From the NCBI RefSeq assembly GCF_002101675.1, contig NZ_LQOY01000007.1, positions 1 to 48,837 of the forward strand: 48,837 nt of DNA. Reading direction: 5' to 3'. Below the pieces are notes generated by a model. The model saw nothing but the letters and a program-made list of their open reading frames with translations. It made no database searches and was not told where the DNA came from. Shown here piece by piece: positions 1 through 11,048 of this stretch. Position numbers and translations under genes: made by a program. Source of the DNA: Mycobacterium gordonae. GTDB taxonomy: Bacteria > Actinomycetota > Actinomycetes > Mycobacteriales > Mycobacteriaceae. Each line of letters opens with the position of its first letter. Positions within the stretch are counted from its first letter, which is position 1.

Positions 1-1
1 A

Positions 2-3000
2 GGCACCACCGGCACCAGCGGCGGCGGGACCGGCGGCCAGGGCGCGGCCGGTGGGGACGGCGGCCAGGGCGGCACCGGCGGCGCAGCCGGAGCCACCAAC
101 GGCGGCACCGCCGGAACCCAAGGCGCCGGCGGTCAGGGCGGCATCGGCGGAACCGGCGGCGTCGGCGGCCAGGGCGGAACCGGCGTCGACAACAGCACCA
201 ACCCCGGCATCGCCGGAGGCGCGGGCGGCATCGGGGGTGTCGGCGGAACGGGCGGCGCAGCCGGCTTGGGCGGCTCCGGGTCGACCACCGGAGCCGCCGG
301 CGCGGCCGGTGACGGCGGCGTAGGTGGTGGCGGCGGCACCGGTGGCCAAGGCGGACAAGGCAACACCGGCACCAGCGGCGGCGGGACCGGCGGGCAAGGC
401 GCTGCCGGCGGTGACGGCGGCCAGGGCGGCGCCGGCGGCGCAGCCGGATCCGGTGGCGGCGGCCAGCAGGGCACCGGCGGCCAGGGCGGCATAGGCGGCC
501 AAGGCGGCACCGGCGGCACGGGCGGAACTGGCACCGACAACAGCACCAACCCCGGCATCGCCGGCGGCGACGGAGGAGCCGGCGGAGTCGGTGGTACCGG
601 CGGCGCAGCCGGCAAGGGCGGCACCGGATCGACCACCGGCGCGGCCGGCACGGCCGGTGACGGCGGCACCGGTGGCATTGGCGGGACCGGCGGCAAGGGC
701 GGACAAGGCAGCAGCGGCACCAGCGGCGGCGGGACCGGCGGCCAGGGCGCGGCCGGCGGTGACGGCGGTCAAGGCGGCGCCGGCGGCGCAGCCGGAGCCA
801 TCAACGGCGGCACCGCCGGAATCCAGGGCGCGGGCGGCCAAGGCGGCATCGGCGGAACAGGCGGCCAAGGCGGCCAGGGCGGAACCGGCACCGACAACAG
901 CACCAACCCCGGCGTCGCCGGCGGCGCGGGCGGCATCGGCGGAGTCGGGGGCACGGGCGGCGGGGCCGGCCTCGGCGGCTCGGGTTCCACTGTCGGTGCG
1001 GCGGGCACCGCGGGCGACGGCGGCGCCGGTGGCGGCGGCGGAACCGGCGGCACGGCGGACAAGGCAGCACCGGCGCCAGCGGCGGCGGCACCGGCGGCCA
1101 AGGCGCGGCCGGCGGGGACGGCGGCCAGGGCGGCGCCGGTGGCGCGGCCGGAGCCACTAACGGCGGCACCGCCGGAACCCAGGGCGTGGGCGGCCAGGGC
1201 GGCATCGGCGGAACCGGCGGCATCGGCGGCACCGGCGGAACCGGCACCGACAACAGCACCAACCCAGGGATCACCGGAGGCGCGGGCGGCATCGGCGGAA
1301 TCGGCGGCACCGGCGGCGCAGCCGGCAAGGGCGGCTCCGGATCCAGCACCGGAGCCTCCGGCACGGCGGGCGACGGCGGCGCCGGTGGCGGCGGCGGGAC
1401 CGGCGGCACGGCGGACAAGGCAGCAGCGGCGCCGGCGGCGGCGGGACCGGCGGCCAAGGCGCGGCCGGCGGGGACGGCGGCCAGGGCGGCGCCGGCGGCG
1501 CAGCCGGAGCTACCAACGGCGGCACCGCCGGAACCCAAGGCGCTGGCGGCCAAGGCGGGATAGGCGGCACCGGCGGCGTCGGCGGCCAAGGCGGCGGCGG
1601 CGTCGACAACAGCGCCAACCCCGGCGTCGCCGGCGGTGCTGGTGGCACCGGCGGAGTCGGCGGCACCGGCGGCGCAGCCGGCCTCGGCGGCTCGGGGTCA
1701 AGCACCGGCGCCTCGGGCAGCGCGGGTGACGGCGGAGTTGGCGGTGCGGGTGGGACCGGTGGCCAGGGCGGCACCGGCAGCACCGGCGCCAGCGGCGGCG
1801 GCGCCGGCGGCCAAGGCGCGGCCGGCGGGGACGGCGGCCAGGGCGGCGCCGGCGGCGCAGCCGGAGCTACCAACGGCGGCACCGCCGGAACCCAAGGCGC
1901 TGGCGGCCAGGGCGGCATCGGCGGGACAGGCGGCCAAGGCGGCACCGGCGGAACCGGCACCGACAACAGCACCAACCCTGGCATCGCCGGCGGTGCCGGT
2001 GGCACCGGCGGCGTCGGCGGCACCGGCGGCGCAGCCGGCAAGGGCGGCACGGGATCGACCACCGGTGCGGCCGGCGCCGCAGGTAACGGCGGCGCCGGTG
2101 GTGCGGGCGGCACCGGCGGCAAGGGCGGTACTGGCACTATCGGCGCTATTGGCGGCACCGGCGGCCAAGGCGCCGCCGGCGGTGACGGCGGCCAAGGTGG
2201 CGCTGGCGGCGCCGCCGGCGCGACCAACGGCGGCACCGCCGGAACCCAGGGTGCCGGCGGCCAGGGTGGCCTCGGTGGAGTCGGCGGCCAAGGCGGCCAA
2301 GGCGGATTCGGCATCGACAACAGCACCAAGTCGGGTGTCGTCGGTGGAGCGGGCGGCACGGGCGGCACCGGCGGCACCGGCGGCGCTGCAGGAAAGGGCG
2401 GCACGGGCTCGACCACCGGTGCGGCCGGCACAGCGGGTAACGGCGGCGTCGGTGGCACCGGCGGAACCGGTGGCATGGGTGGACAAGGGAGCACCGGCGC
2501 AATCGGTGGCGGGACCGGCGGCCAGGGAGCGGCCGGTGGTGACGGCGGCCAGGGCGGCGCCGGCGGCGCGGCCGGCGCCACCAACGGCGGCACCGCCGGC
2601 ACTCAAGGCATCGGCGGCCAGGGCGGCTTCGGCGGCAAGGGCGGACAGGGCGGCACCGGCGGCATCGGCACCGACAACAGCACCAACCCCGGTGTCACCG
2701 GTGGCGCGGGCGGCACGGGCGGCACCGGCGGCACCGGCGGCGCTGCAGGAAAGGGCGGCACGGGCTCGACCACCGGTGCGGCCGGCACAGCGGGTAACGG
2801 CGGCGTCGGTGGCACCGGCGGAACCGGCGGGCAGGGCGGGCAAGGCAACACCGGCGCAATCGGTGGCGGTACCGGCGGCACCGGCGCCGCCGGCGGTGAT
2901 GGCGGACAAGGCGGCCAAGGCGGCGCGGCCGGCAAGGCTAACGGCGGGTTCAACGGCGTCCAGGGCGCCGGCGGCCAGGGCGGCTTCGGCGGCACCGGCG

Positions 3001-6000
3001 GCCAGGGCGGCACTGGAGGGATCGGCACCGACAACAGCGCCAACGCCGGCATGGCCGGTGGAACGGGCGGCAACGGTGGCACCGGCGGTACCGGCGGCGC
3101 GGCCGGCCTCGGAGGCACCGGCTCGACCACCGGTGCGGCCGGCAGCGCCGGCAACGGCGGCGTCGGCGGCACCGGCGGCACCGGTGGCATGGGTGGGCAA
3201 GGCAAAACCGGCGTGATCGGTGGCGGCACCGGCGGCATCGGCGCCGCCGGCGGTGACGGCGGCCAGGGCGGCGCTGGCGGCGCCGCCGGCAAGGCCAACG
3301 GCGGGTTCAACGGCGTCCAGGGCGCCGGCGGCCAGGGCGGCTTCGGCGGCACCGGCGGCCAGGGCGGCCAAGGCGGCATCGGCACCGACAACAGCTTCAA
3401 TCCCGGAATTGCCGGTGGCGCAGGCGGCCAGGGCGGTACCGGCGGCACCGGCGGCGCTGCCGGCAAGGGCGGCACCGGTTCGACGACAGGAGCCGCGGGC
3501 ACGGCCGGCAACGGCGGTGTCGGCGGCACCGGCGGCACCGGCGGCCAAGGCGGGCAGGGCAACACCGGCACAATCGGAGGCGGCACCGGCGGCGAGGGCG
3601 CGGCAGGTGGTGACGGCGGACAAGGCGGCCAAGGCGGCGCAGCCGGCAACGCCAACGGCGGCTTCAACGGCGCCCAGGGCGCCGGCGGCCAGGGCGGCTT
3701 CGGCGGCACCGGCGGCCAGGGCGGCCAAGGCGGATTCGGCACCGACAACAGCACAAAGTCGGGTGTCGTCGGCGGAGCGGGCGGCGCTGGCGGCACCGGC
3801 GGCACCGGCGGCGCTGCCGGCAAGGGCGGCACCGGCTCGACGACAGGAGCCGCGGGCAGCGCCGGCAACGGCGGTATCGGCGGCACCGGCGGCACCGGCG
3901 GCCAAGGCGGACAGGGCAGCATCGGCGTGGTCGGTGGCGGCACCGGCGGCCAAGGCGCCGCCGGCGGGGATGGCGGCCAAGGCGGCCAAGGCGGCGCAGC
4001 CGGCAAAGCTAACGGCGGGTTCAACGGCGCCCAGGGCGCCGGCGGGCAGGGCGGCTTCGGCGGCAAGGGCGGTCAGGGCGGCCAGGGCGGCATCGGCACC
4101 GACAACAGCTTCAACCCCGGAATTGCCGGCGGCGCAGGCGGCCAGGGCGGAACCGGCGGCACCGGCGGCGCGGCCGGCCTCGGAGGCACCGGCTCGACCA
4201 CCGGCGCGGCCGGCAGCGCCGGCAACGGCGGCGTCGGCGGCACCGGCGGAACCGGCGGGATGGGCGGACAAGGCAACACCGGCGCCACCGGTGGCGGCAC
4301 CGGCGGCCAAGGCGCCGCCGGCGGGGATGGCGGACAAGGCGGCCAAGGCGGCGCAGCAGGCAACGCCAACGGCGGCTTCAACGGCTCCCAGGGCGCCGGC
4401 GGGCAGGGCGGCTTCGGCGGCAAGGGCGGTCAGGGCGGCCAGGGCGGCATCGGCACCGACAACAGCTTCAACCCCGGAATTGCCGGCGGGTCCGGTGGCA
4501 CGGGTGGCACCGGCGGCACCGGCGGCGCGGCTGGCCTCGGAGGCACCGGCTCGACCACCGGCGCGGCCGGCAGCGCCGGCAACGGCGGCGTCGGCGGCAC
4601 CGGCGGAACCGGCGGCATGGGCGGGCAAGGCAGCATCGGCGTGGTTGGTGGCGGCACCGGCGGCATCGGCGCCGCTGGCGGTGACGGCGGACAAGGCGGC
4701 CAAGGCGGCGCAGCAGGCAACGCCAACGGCGGCTTCAACGGCTCCCAGGGCGCCGGCGGCCAGGGCGGCTTCGGCGGCAAGGGCGGTCAGGGCGGCCAAG
4801 GCGGCATCGGCACCGACAACAGCTTTAACCCCGGCATTGCCGGCGGCGCAGGCGGCCAGGGCGGAACCGGCGGTACCGGCGGCGCCGCGGGCAAGGGTGG
4901 CACCGGCTCGACCACCGGTGCGGCCGGCAGCGCCGGCGACGGCGGCACCGGCGGCACCGGCGGAACCGGCGGAACCGGCGGACAAGGCAACACCGGCGCC
5001 TCCGGTGGCGGCACCGGCGGCCAAGGCGCGACCGGAGGCGACGGCGGACAAGGCGGCACCGGCGGCGCAGCCGGGAACGCCAACGGCGGCTTCAACGGCG
5101 CCCAGGGTGCCGGTGGCCAGGGCGGGTTTGGCGGCACCGGGGGCCAGGGCGGAACCGGCGGCAACGGCACTAACAGCGCCAATCCGAATGCGGCCGGTCA
5201 AGCGGGCGGCCAGGGCGGCACCGGCGGAACCGGCGGAGACGCCGGTAAGGGCGGCAACGGCTCCACCGCGGGTGCCGCAGGCGGCGCCGGCAACGGCGGC
5301 ACCGGCGGCTTAGGCGGCAATGGCGGCAACGGGGCCGACAACGCCACCGTCGCAACCGCCGGACAGCAAGGCGCCCAGGGTGGCGCCGGCGGAGACGGCG
5401 GCCAAGGCGGTACGGGCGGCGCCGCCGGCAAAGCTCACGGCGGCTTCAACGGCGCCCAGGGCGCCGGTGGCCAAGGCGGCGTCGGCGGCACCGGCGGCCA
5501 GGGCGGCACCGGCGGCAACGGCAGCGACAGCACCAACCCGAGCACGGCCGGTCAAGCCGGCGGCCAGGGTGGCGCCGGGGGGACCGGGGGCGCAGCCGGC
5601 AAGGGCGGCAACGGCTCCTCCACGGGTGCCGCAGGCACCGCCGGCAACGGCGGCACCGGCGGCCTGGGCGGCAACGGCGGCAAAGGCGCCGACAACATCA
5701 CAACAGCGAGCACCGGGCAGCAAGGCGCCCAAGGCGGAACCGGCGGTGCCGGTGGCCAAGGCGGTACTGGCGGCGCGGCGGGCGACACCAACGGCGGAAC
5801 TGCGGGCACCCAGGGCGCCGGTGGTCAGGGCGGTAACGGCGGCACCGGCGGTAAGGGTGGCACCGGCGGCATGGGCACTGATAACAGCAGCAACCCCGGC
5901 GTCGCCGGCGGCGTCGGCGGCCAAGGCGGCACCGGCGGTACCGGCGGCGACGCCGGGACTGCCGGGACGGGCTCCAGCAACGGCACGGCAGGCACCGCCG

Positions 6001-8414
6001 GCAACGGTGGCTCAGGCGGTCTGGCCGGAAACGGTGGCAACGGCGGTCAGGGCACCACCGGTCCGACTGGCGCCACCGGCGGCATCGGCGGCTCCGGCGG
6101 CCAAGGTGGTCAGGGCGGCTCCGGCGGCGCCGCGGGTGCGACCAACGGCGGCAAGGCGGGCATTCAGGGCGCCGGCGGCCAGGGTGGAAACGGCGGCACC
6201 GGCGGCCAGGGCGGCACCGGCGGCATCGGCGTCACCGACACCGGAAGCGGTGCGGGTACCGGAGGCAACGGCGGTCTTGGTGGCAGCGGCGGTGCAGGCG
6301 GCGCCGCAGGAACCGGCTCGACCCTAGGCACCCAAGGTAACGGCGGCAACGGCGGCCAGGGCGGCACTGGCGGCCAGGGTGGAACCGGGCGGGCGGGCGC
6401 CAACGCGGCCGCAGCCGGCAGCGGCACCCCGGGTGGCACCGGCGGCAACGGCGGCCAGGGCGGGAACGCCGGCACCGGCCTCACCAATGGCGTCAACGGC
6501 AGTGGCGGTGACGGCGGCGCAGGAGGCACCGGCGGTCAGGGCGGCGTCAGCACGTCAGCCGGCGGCAACGGCGGTAACGGCGGCGTCGGCGGCAAGGGCG
6601 GCACGGCGGGTATCGCGGGCACCGGTGGCACGGGCGGCACCGCGGGCGATGCCGGTAGCGGCGGAACCGGCGGCAACGGCGGTGCCGGCACGGCAGGGAC
6701 GTCTGGGACCGCCGGCAGCGGGGCCGCGGGTACTACCGGCGGCCAGGGCGGTAACGGTGGCCAGGGCGGCAGCGGCGGAAATCCGATCGGCACCGGCGGA
6801 GCCGGCATCGGCGGTAACGGCGGCCAGGGCGGAGCCGGCGGCGCAGGCGGCAATGGCGGTTCGGGCTCCGCCGTTGTCGCGGGCGGCAATGCTGGCAACG
6901 GCGGTGCGGGCGGCACCGGTGGAGCCTCAGGCGCCGGCGGTACGGGCGCGAACAGGGGCACCGGCGGCACCGGCGGCGCCGGCGGCAACGGCGGAATCGG
7001 CGGCAACGGCGGAACTGTCACCGCCTCGGGCGTGGCCGGCAAAGCAGGCGGGAACGGTGGCGCGGGCGGCGCCGGCGGACAAGGTGGGGCCGGTTTGACC
7101 AGCACCGGCATCAACGGCAACGGCGGCGCCGGCGGCAACGGCGGCAACGGCGGTACCGGCAGCAGCGGCGCAACCAACACCGGTACCGGTGCCGGTGGCG
7201 CCGGGGCGAACGGCGGCAACGGGGGCAACGCCGGCGCAGGCGGGGCTACAGGGACCGGCGGAACCGGAGGCACAGGCGGCGTCGGCGGCAGCGGAGGTAC
7301 CGGCGGGGCCGCCGGCAACGGCGGTAATGGCGGTAACGCCACTGCCGCCGGCGCCACCGGCGGCACCGGCGGCAGTGGCGGCCAGGGCGGCAACGGCGGA
7401 AACGCCGGCAACGGCGGAAACGCCTTCAACGGCACCGGCGGCAACGCCGGCCTCGCCGGCAACGCGGGCACCAACGGCAACGGCGGCAACGGCGGCAACG
7501 GCGGCAACGCGACAGGAAACAACAACGGGGGTAAGGGCGGTACCGGCGGAAACGGCGGCAACATCAGCGGGGCCACCGACCAGATCGGCGGTAACGGCGG
7601 CCAGGGCGGTCAGGGCCTGACTCCCGGCACGAGCAGCGCAGGCGGGTCCGGCCAGGTGGGCGGCCAGGGCGGCAGGGGCGGCAACGGCGGCACCGCGGTC
7701 GTCGGCACCGGAGGCACCGGCGGCACTGGCGGAATCGGCGGCGACGGCGGAAACGGCGGTAACGGTGGCGCCGGCGCGATCAGTCTCAGCGCCGGTGTGG
7801 CCAGCGGCAACGGCGGCGCGGGTGGCGCCGCCGCCAGCGCCGGGGCCGGCGGCCAGGGTGGTAACGGCGGCGCCTCCACCGTGGGCGTCGGTGGGGCCGG
7901 CGGCGTGGGCGGCCAGGGCGGCAACAACCTCGGCGGCGCCAACGGTGGAAATGGCGGCGCAGGCGGCGACAACTTCGTCGCCGGCGGCAAGGCAGGCAAC
8001 GGCGGAAACGGCGGATTCAACGGCACCGGCGGTACCGGCGGCACCGGCGGCACGGGCGGCACCGGCGGCTCCAAGGCCGGCGCCGGAGGCGCCGGAGGGG
8101 CGGGCGGGCAGGCCGGTGGCGGCAGCTCCAGCAGCACCTCGACCATCGGCAACGGCGGCGCCGGAGGCACCGCTTCTGGCGTCGGCGGCATCGGCGGTAA
8201 GGGCGGCAACGGCGCGGCTGGGGGTGCCAGTGGCACCGGCGGCAACGGTGGCGCCAGCGGCAGCGGCAATCTCGGCAAGGGGGGTAGCGCGGGCCAAGCC
8301 GGAGGCGTGGGCGGCATCGGTCTGATGCCGAGCGGCGGCAACGGCGGCAAGGGCGGGAACGGCGGCCTGGCCGGCAACGTCGGCGGCGCGGGCGGCGCCG
8401 GCGGCGCAGCCTAG
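2..8414 (+). CDS. PE-PGRS family protein, 5' end outside window, two frameshifts
   Basis: Gly-Gly-X rich protein of about 2,800 residues in the window, ending GGAGGAGGAA then TAG at 8412-8414. The N-terminal PE domain lies upstream and is not seen. The Gly-rich reading starts in frame 2, moves to frame 1 near 1052 and to frame 3 near 1408, and then runs unbroken to the stop. Both shifts fit loss of one G in an acGGGcgg motif. Residues up to about nucleotide 6236 form 119-aa units (see the repeat entry); the rest is irregular GGNGG/GGTGG sequence. PE-PGRS proteins are cell-surface or secreted mycobacterial proteins, usually exported by ESX-5. The position beside fadD19 matches the PE_PGRS53-57 cluster of M. 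tuberculosis. The gene may be a true pseudogene, or the shifts may be sequencing errors in GC-rich repeats. Family assignment is secure; integrity is not. Confidence 0.85.
1052..1058 (+). other. Frameshift site 1 in the PE-PGRS gene
   Basis: The string acggcgg here sits where sister units need acgggcgg to keep GGTGGQG in frame. Upstream the Gly-rich frame is 2; downstream it is 1. The anchor spacing across it is 356 instead of 357. No slippery heptamer of the X-XXY-YYZ kind is present. Confidence 0.75.
1408..1414 (+). other. Frameshift site 2 in the PE-PGRS gene
   Basis: Same context (ggcggcacggcggacaag) and the same apparent one-base loss as site 1, exactly 356 bp downstream. The Gly-rich frame moves from 1 to 3. 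The two sites lie at the same place in consecutive repeat units. Confidence 0.75.
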
Positions 8415-8430
8415 GGCGACGTCAGCCGAG

Positions 8431-10071
8431 TCAAGCGGTCACGTGCGCGGCGTGCACGTCGTCAGCCGGCCGCGCCTCGGTCTGGTCCTTGGCCCAGCGA
8501 TAGTCCGGCTTGCCGGCCGGCGAGCGCTTCACCTCGTCGACGAACCAAAGGCTGCGCGGCACTTTGTATCCCGCGATTTCCGAGCGTACGAAACGGTCCA
8601 GTTCGGCCAGCGACGGCCGAGCCCCTTCCCGGGCCTGCACCACGGCCGCGACGTGCTGTCCGTAGCGCGGGTCCGGCACACCGACCACCAGCGCGTCGAA
8701 CACATCGGGGTGTCCCTTCAACGCCGCCTCAACCTCTTCGGGGTAGATCTTCTCGCCGCCGCTGTTGATCGACACCGAGCCGCGGCCCAGCATCGTGACC
8801 GTGCCGTCCTCTTCGACCATCGCGTAGTCACCCGGAATCGCATAGCGCACACCGTTAATGGTCTTGAACGTCTCGGCCGTTTTCTTCTCGTCCTTGTAGT
8901 AGCCGACCGGGATGTTGCCCTTCTTGGCGATGAACCCGCGGACACCCGAGCCCGGCTTGACCTCGTTGCCTTCTTCGTCGAGGACGACGGTGCGGTGGTC
9001 GATGGTCACCCGCGGGCCACCGCTGTGCGGCGCGTCCTTCGCGACGATGCTCGTGCCGCCAAAGCCGGTCTCCGACGATCCGATTGAGTCGGTGATGACT
9101 CGATTCGGCAGCAGCTCAAGGAATTTCTCCTTGATACTCGGCGAGAACAGCGCAGCGGTGCTCGCCAGCAGGAACAGCGACGACAGGTCGTAATCGTTGT
9201 CTTTCTGCAGGGCGTCCAGCAGCGGACGGGCCATCGCGTCACCGGTGAAGAACAGCAAGTTCACTTTGTGCTTGTGGATGGTCTGCCAAACCTGCTCGGC
9301 ATTGAATTCCGGTGACAGGACGGTGGTTTGGCCGGAGAAGATCGACATCCAGGTGGCCGATTGGGTGGCCCCGTGGATCATCGGCGGTATCGGGTACCGG
9401 ACCATCGGGGGGTTCGCGGCGGCAGCCTTCGCCAGGTCGTACTCGTCCTTGACGAATTCCCCTGTGGCGAAGTCGGTTCCGCCGAGTAGCACGCGGTAGA
9501 TGTCTTCGTGGCGCCACATCACACCCTTCGGGAAGCCGGTGGTGCCGCCGGTGTAGAGCAGGTAGATGGCGTCCGCGCTGCGCTCCCCGAAGTCGCGCTC
9601 GGGCGAGCTGTCAGCGATCGCGGAGTAGAACTCGACGCCGCCGTAGCGCGTGTAGTCCAGATCGCTGCCGTCCTCGACGACCAGCACCGTCTTGACGTTC
9701 GGGGTGTCCGGCAACACGTTGGCGACCCGGTCGGAGTACTGCCGCTCGTGCACCAACGCGACCATGTCCGAGTTGTCGAACAGGTAGCGCAGCTCGCCTT
9801 CGACATAGCGGAAGTTGACATTGACCAGAATCGCGCCCGCCTTGATGATCCCGAGCATCGCAATGACGATCTCGATGCGGTTGCGGCAGTAGAGGCCCAC
9901 CTTGTCGCCCTCGCGCACCCCCTGATCCATCAGGTAATGCGCGAAGCGGTTGGCCTTCTCTTCCAGTTGGGCGTAGGTCAACTGCTCATCACCGCAGATG
10001 AGCGCTACACGGTCCGGCACTGCGTCGATGGCGTGCTCGGCAAGGTCAGCAATATTCAGGGCCACGGCCAC
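8431..10071 (-). CDS. fadD19: FadD19, sterol side-chain acyl-CoA synthetase
   Basis: Adenylate-forming acyl-CoA ligase of 546 aa. The phosphate loop [11 protein letters not shown] is at about residues 173-183. The C-terminal catalytic lysine context [11 protein letters not shown] is at about residue 521. In M. tuberculosis FadD19 activates C26-carboxylated cholesterol (cholestenoate) with ATP and CoA, directly downstream of CYP125/CYP142. I chose the GTG at 10071, giving (V)[12 protein letters not shown], because this matches the N-terminus I recall for the family. The longer ATG at 10107 would place coding sequence across the KstR operator. The operator lies 5 nt upstream of this GTG and no Shine-Dalgarno fits between them. 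Divergent from echA19. The 16-nt gap to the PE-PGRS stop is tail to tail. Confidence 0.93.
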   Translation of the reverse strand: MAVALNIADLAEHAIDAVPDRVALICGDEQLTYAQLEEKANRFAHYLMDQGVREGDKVGLYCRNRIEIVIAMLGIIKAGAILVNVNFRYVEGELRYLFDNSDMVALVHERQYSDRVANVLPDTPNVKTVLVVEDGSDLDYTRYGGVEFYSAIADSSPERDFGERSADAIYLLYTGGTTGFPKGVMWRHEDIYRVLLGGTDFATGEFVKDEYDLAKAAAANPPMVRYPIPPMIHGATQSATWMSIFSGQTTVLSPEFNAEQVWQTIHKHKVNLLFFTGDAMARPLLDALQKDNDYDLSSLFLLASTAALFSPSIKEKFLELLPNRVITDSIGSSETGFGGTSIVAKDAPHSGGPRVTIDHRTVVLDEEGNEVKPGSGVRGFIAKKGNIPVGYYKDEKKTAETFKTINGVRYAIPGDYAMVEEDGTVTMLGRGSVSINSGGEKIYPEEVEAALKGHPDVFDALVVGVPDPRYGQHVAAVVQAREGARPSLAELDRFVRSEIAGYKVPRSLWFVDEVKRSPAGKPDYRWAKDQTEARPADDVHAAHVTA

Positions 10072-10076
10072 CAAAT

Positions 10077-10090
10077 TAGAACGTGTTACA
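10077..10090. promoter_or_regulatory. KstR operator between fadD19 and echA19
   Basis: tagaacgtgttaca fits the KstR consensus TNNAACNNGTTNNA. It sits 5 nt from the fadD19 GTG and 45 nt from the echA19 GTG, so one TetR-type repressor dimer pair could control both directions. Confidence 0.85.
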
Positions 10091-10135
10091 TTTCTTGACA
10101 AGCTCACACCCGATGTCGAGGAAGAGGCGGTAGCC

Positions 10136-10945
10136 GTGGCGGAGCAGCCAGCAAACGAATCCGGGCCGGACGCACTGGTGGAGCAGCGCGGTCACACGCT
10201 GATCGTCACGCTGAACCGGCCGCAGGCTCGCAACGCTCTGAGCACCCAAATGATGCAGATCATGGTCGAGGCCTGGGATCGTGTCGACAACGATCCCGAC
10301 ATCCGTTGCTGCATCCTCACCGGCGCCGGTGGCTACTTTTGTGCCGGCATGGATCTCAAGACCGCGACCAAGAAGCCACCGGGCGACTCCTTCAAGGACG
10401 GCAGCTACGACCCGTCGCGCATCGACGCGCTACTCAAGGGTCGCCGGCTCACCAAACCGTTGATCGCGGCCGTCGAAGGACCGGCGATCGCCGGTGGCAC
10501 CGAGATCCTGCAAGGCACCGACATCCGGGTGGCCGGGGAGAGTGCCAAGTTCGGCATCTCCGAGGCGAAGTGGAGCCTGTACCCGATGGGCGGCTCGGCA
10601 GTCCGGCTGGTGCGGCAGATCCCCTACACGGTGGCCTGCGACCTGCTGCTGACCGGACGGCACATCACCGCTGCCGAGGCCCTCGAGATGGGCCTGATCG
10701 GGCATGTCGTCCCAGACGGTCAAGCGCTGACCAAGGCGCTCGAGCTCGCGGAGATCATCGAGAACAACGGCCCGCTGGCCGTGCAGGCGATCCTGCGGAC
10801 GATCCGTGAGACCGAAGGCATGCACGAGAACGACGCGTTCAAAATCGACACCCAGATCGGCATCCAGGTCTTCTTGTCCGACGACGCGAAGGAAGGCCCA
10901 CGGGCGTTCGCCGAGAAGCGCAAGCCGGCGTTCAAAAACAAGTAG
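10136..10945 (+). CDS. echA19: EchA19, enoyl-CoA hydratase of sterol side-chain oxidation
   Basis: Crotonase-family protein of 269 aa. The oxyanion-hole segments [10 protein letters not shown] (about 65-74) and [10 protein letters not shown] (115-124) are present. In M. tuberculosis EchA19 hydrates sterol-derived enoyl-CoAs during side-chain beta-oxidation. The GTG at 10136 is chosen because a strong purine-rich site (gaggaagagg, 10118-10127) lies 8 nt upstream and the resulting [13 protein letters not shown]-terminus is close to the family's. An upstream ATG in frame would run through the KstR operator and into antisense fadD19. No partner gene follows directly; an intergenic palindrome lies downstream. 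Confidence 0.92.
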   Translation: MAEQPANESGPDALVEQRGHTLIVTLNRPQARNALSTQMMQIMVEAWDRVDNDPDIRCCILTGAGGYFCAGMDLKTATKKPPGDSFKDGSYDPSRIDALLKGRRLTKPLIAAVEGPAIAGGTEILQGTDIRVAGESAKFGISEAKWSLYPMGGSAVRLVRQIPYTVACDLLLTGRHITAAEALEMGLIGHVVPDGQALTKALELAEIIENNGPLAVQAILRTIRETEGMHENDAFKIDTQIGIQVFLSDDAKEGPRAFAEKRKPAFKNK

Positions 10946-10953
10946 CCCCCGCC

Positions 10954-11013
10954 GCCGAGTGTGAAACCACTGCGAAAATCGGGCTTGATTTTCGCAGCCA
11001 GCTCACGTTCGGC
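10954..11013. repeat. 60-bp imperfect intergenic palindrome upstream of AbiEi/DUF559-like gene 1
   Basis: A perfect 11-bp inverted repeat, ctgcgaaaatc (10970-10980) and gattttcgcag (10987-10997), has a 6-nt spacer. An outer arm gccgagtgtga (10954-10964) pairs with tcacgttcggc (11003-11013) at 9 of 11 positions, with equal spacing on both sides. There is no T tract, so it is not a textbook terminator. It fills most of the gap between echA19 and the next gene. Confidence 0.8.
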
Positions 11014-11048
11014 GTCGTTGTCGGACCGGCAAGACAGACTGCAGAGCC

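Larger units (their letters stand above)
188..6236 (+). repeat. Higher-order tandem repeat, about 357 bp x 17, inside the PE-PGRS gene
   Basis: I used the GTDNSxNPG motif (GAC codon) as anchor. It recurs at 188, 536, 893, 1249, 1605, 1962, 2316, 2673, 3030, 3387, 3744, 4101, 4458, 4815, 5172 (GAC lost), 5526, 5880 and 6237 (diverged). Spacings are 348, 357, 356, 356, 357, 354, then 357 eight times, 354, 354 and 357. Each unit has the order DNS anchor, [50 protein letters not shown](A/K)(T/A)NGG and QGAGGQGG. Units from about 2673 to 5172 are the most uniform and carry the NANGGFNG variant; earlier units carry [11 protein letters not shown] partial unit precedes position 188. Confidence 0.9.

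Noticed and set aside
1045..1420. Programmed ribosomal frameshifting in the PE-PGRS gene
   Set aside because: No slippery heptamer is present, and the anchor distance itself is one base short, so the DNA has changed rather than the reading.
1698..5201. Minus-strand open frame of more than 1,100 codons, Ala-rich
   Set aside because: Frame shadow of the Gly-rich PGRS codons (GGC/GCC on the opposite strand). Pro-rich and Arg-rich shadows across 1-8400 and 28-31 kb have the same cause.
8431..10107. Longer fadD19 start at 10107
   Set aside because: It would put the KstR operator inside the coding sequence and adds 12 residues absent from the family N-terminus.
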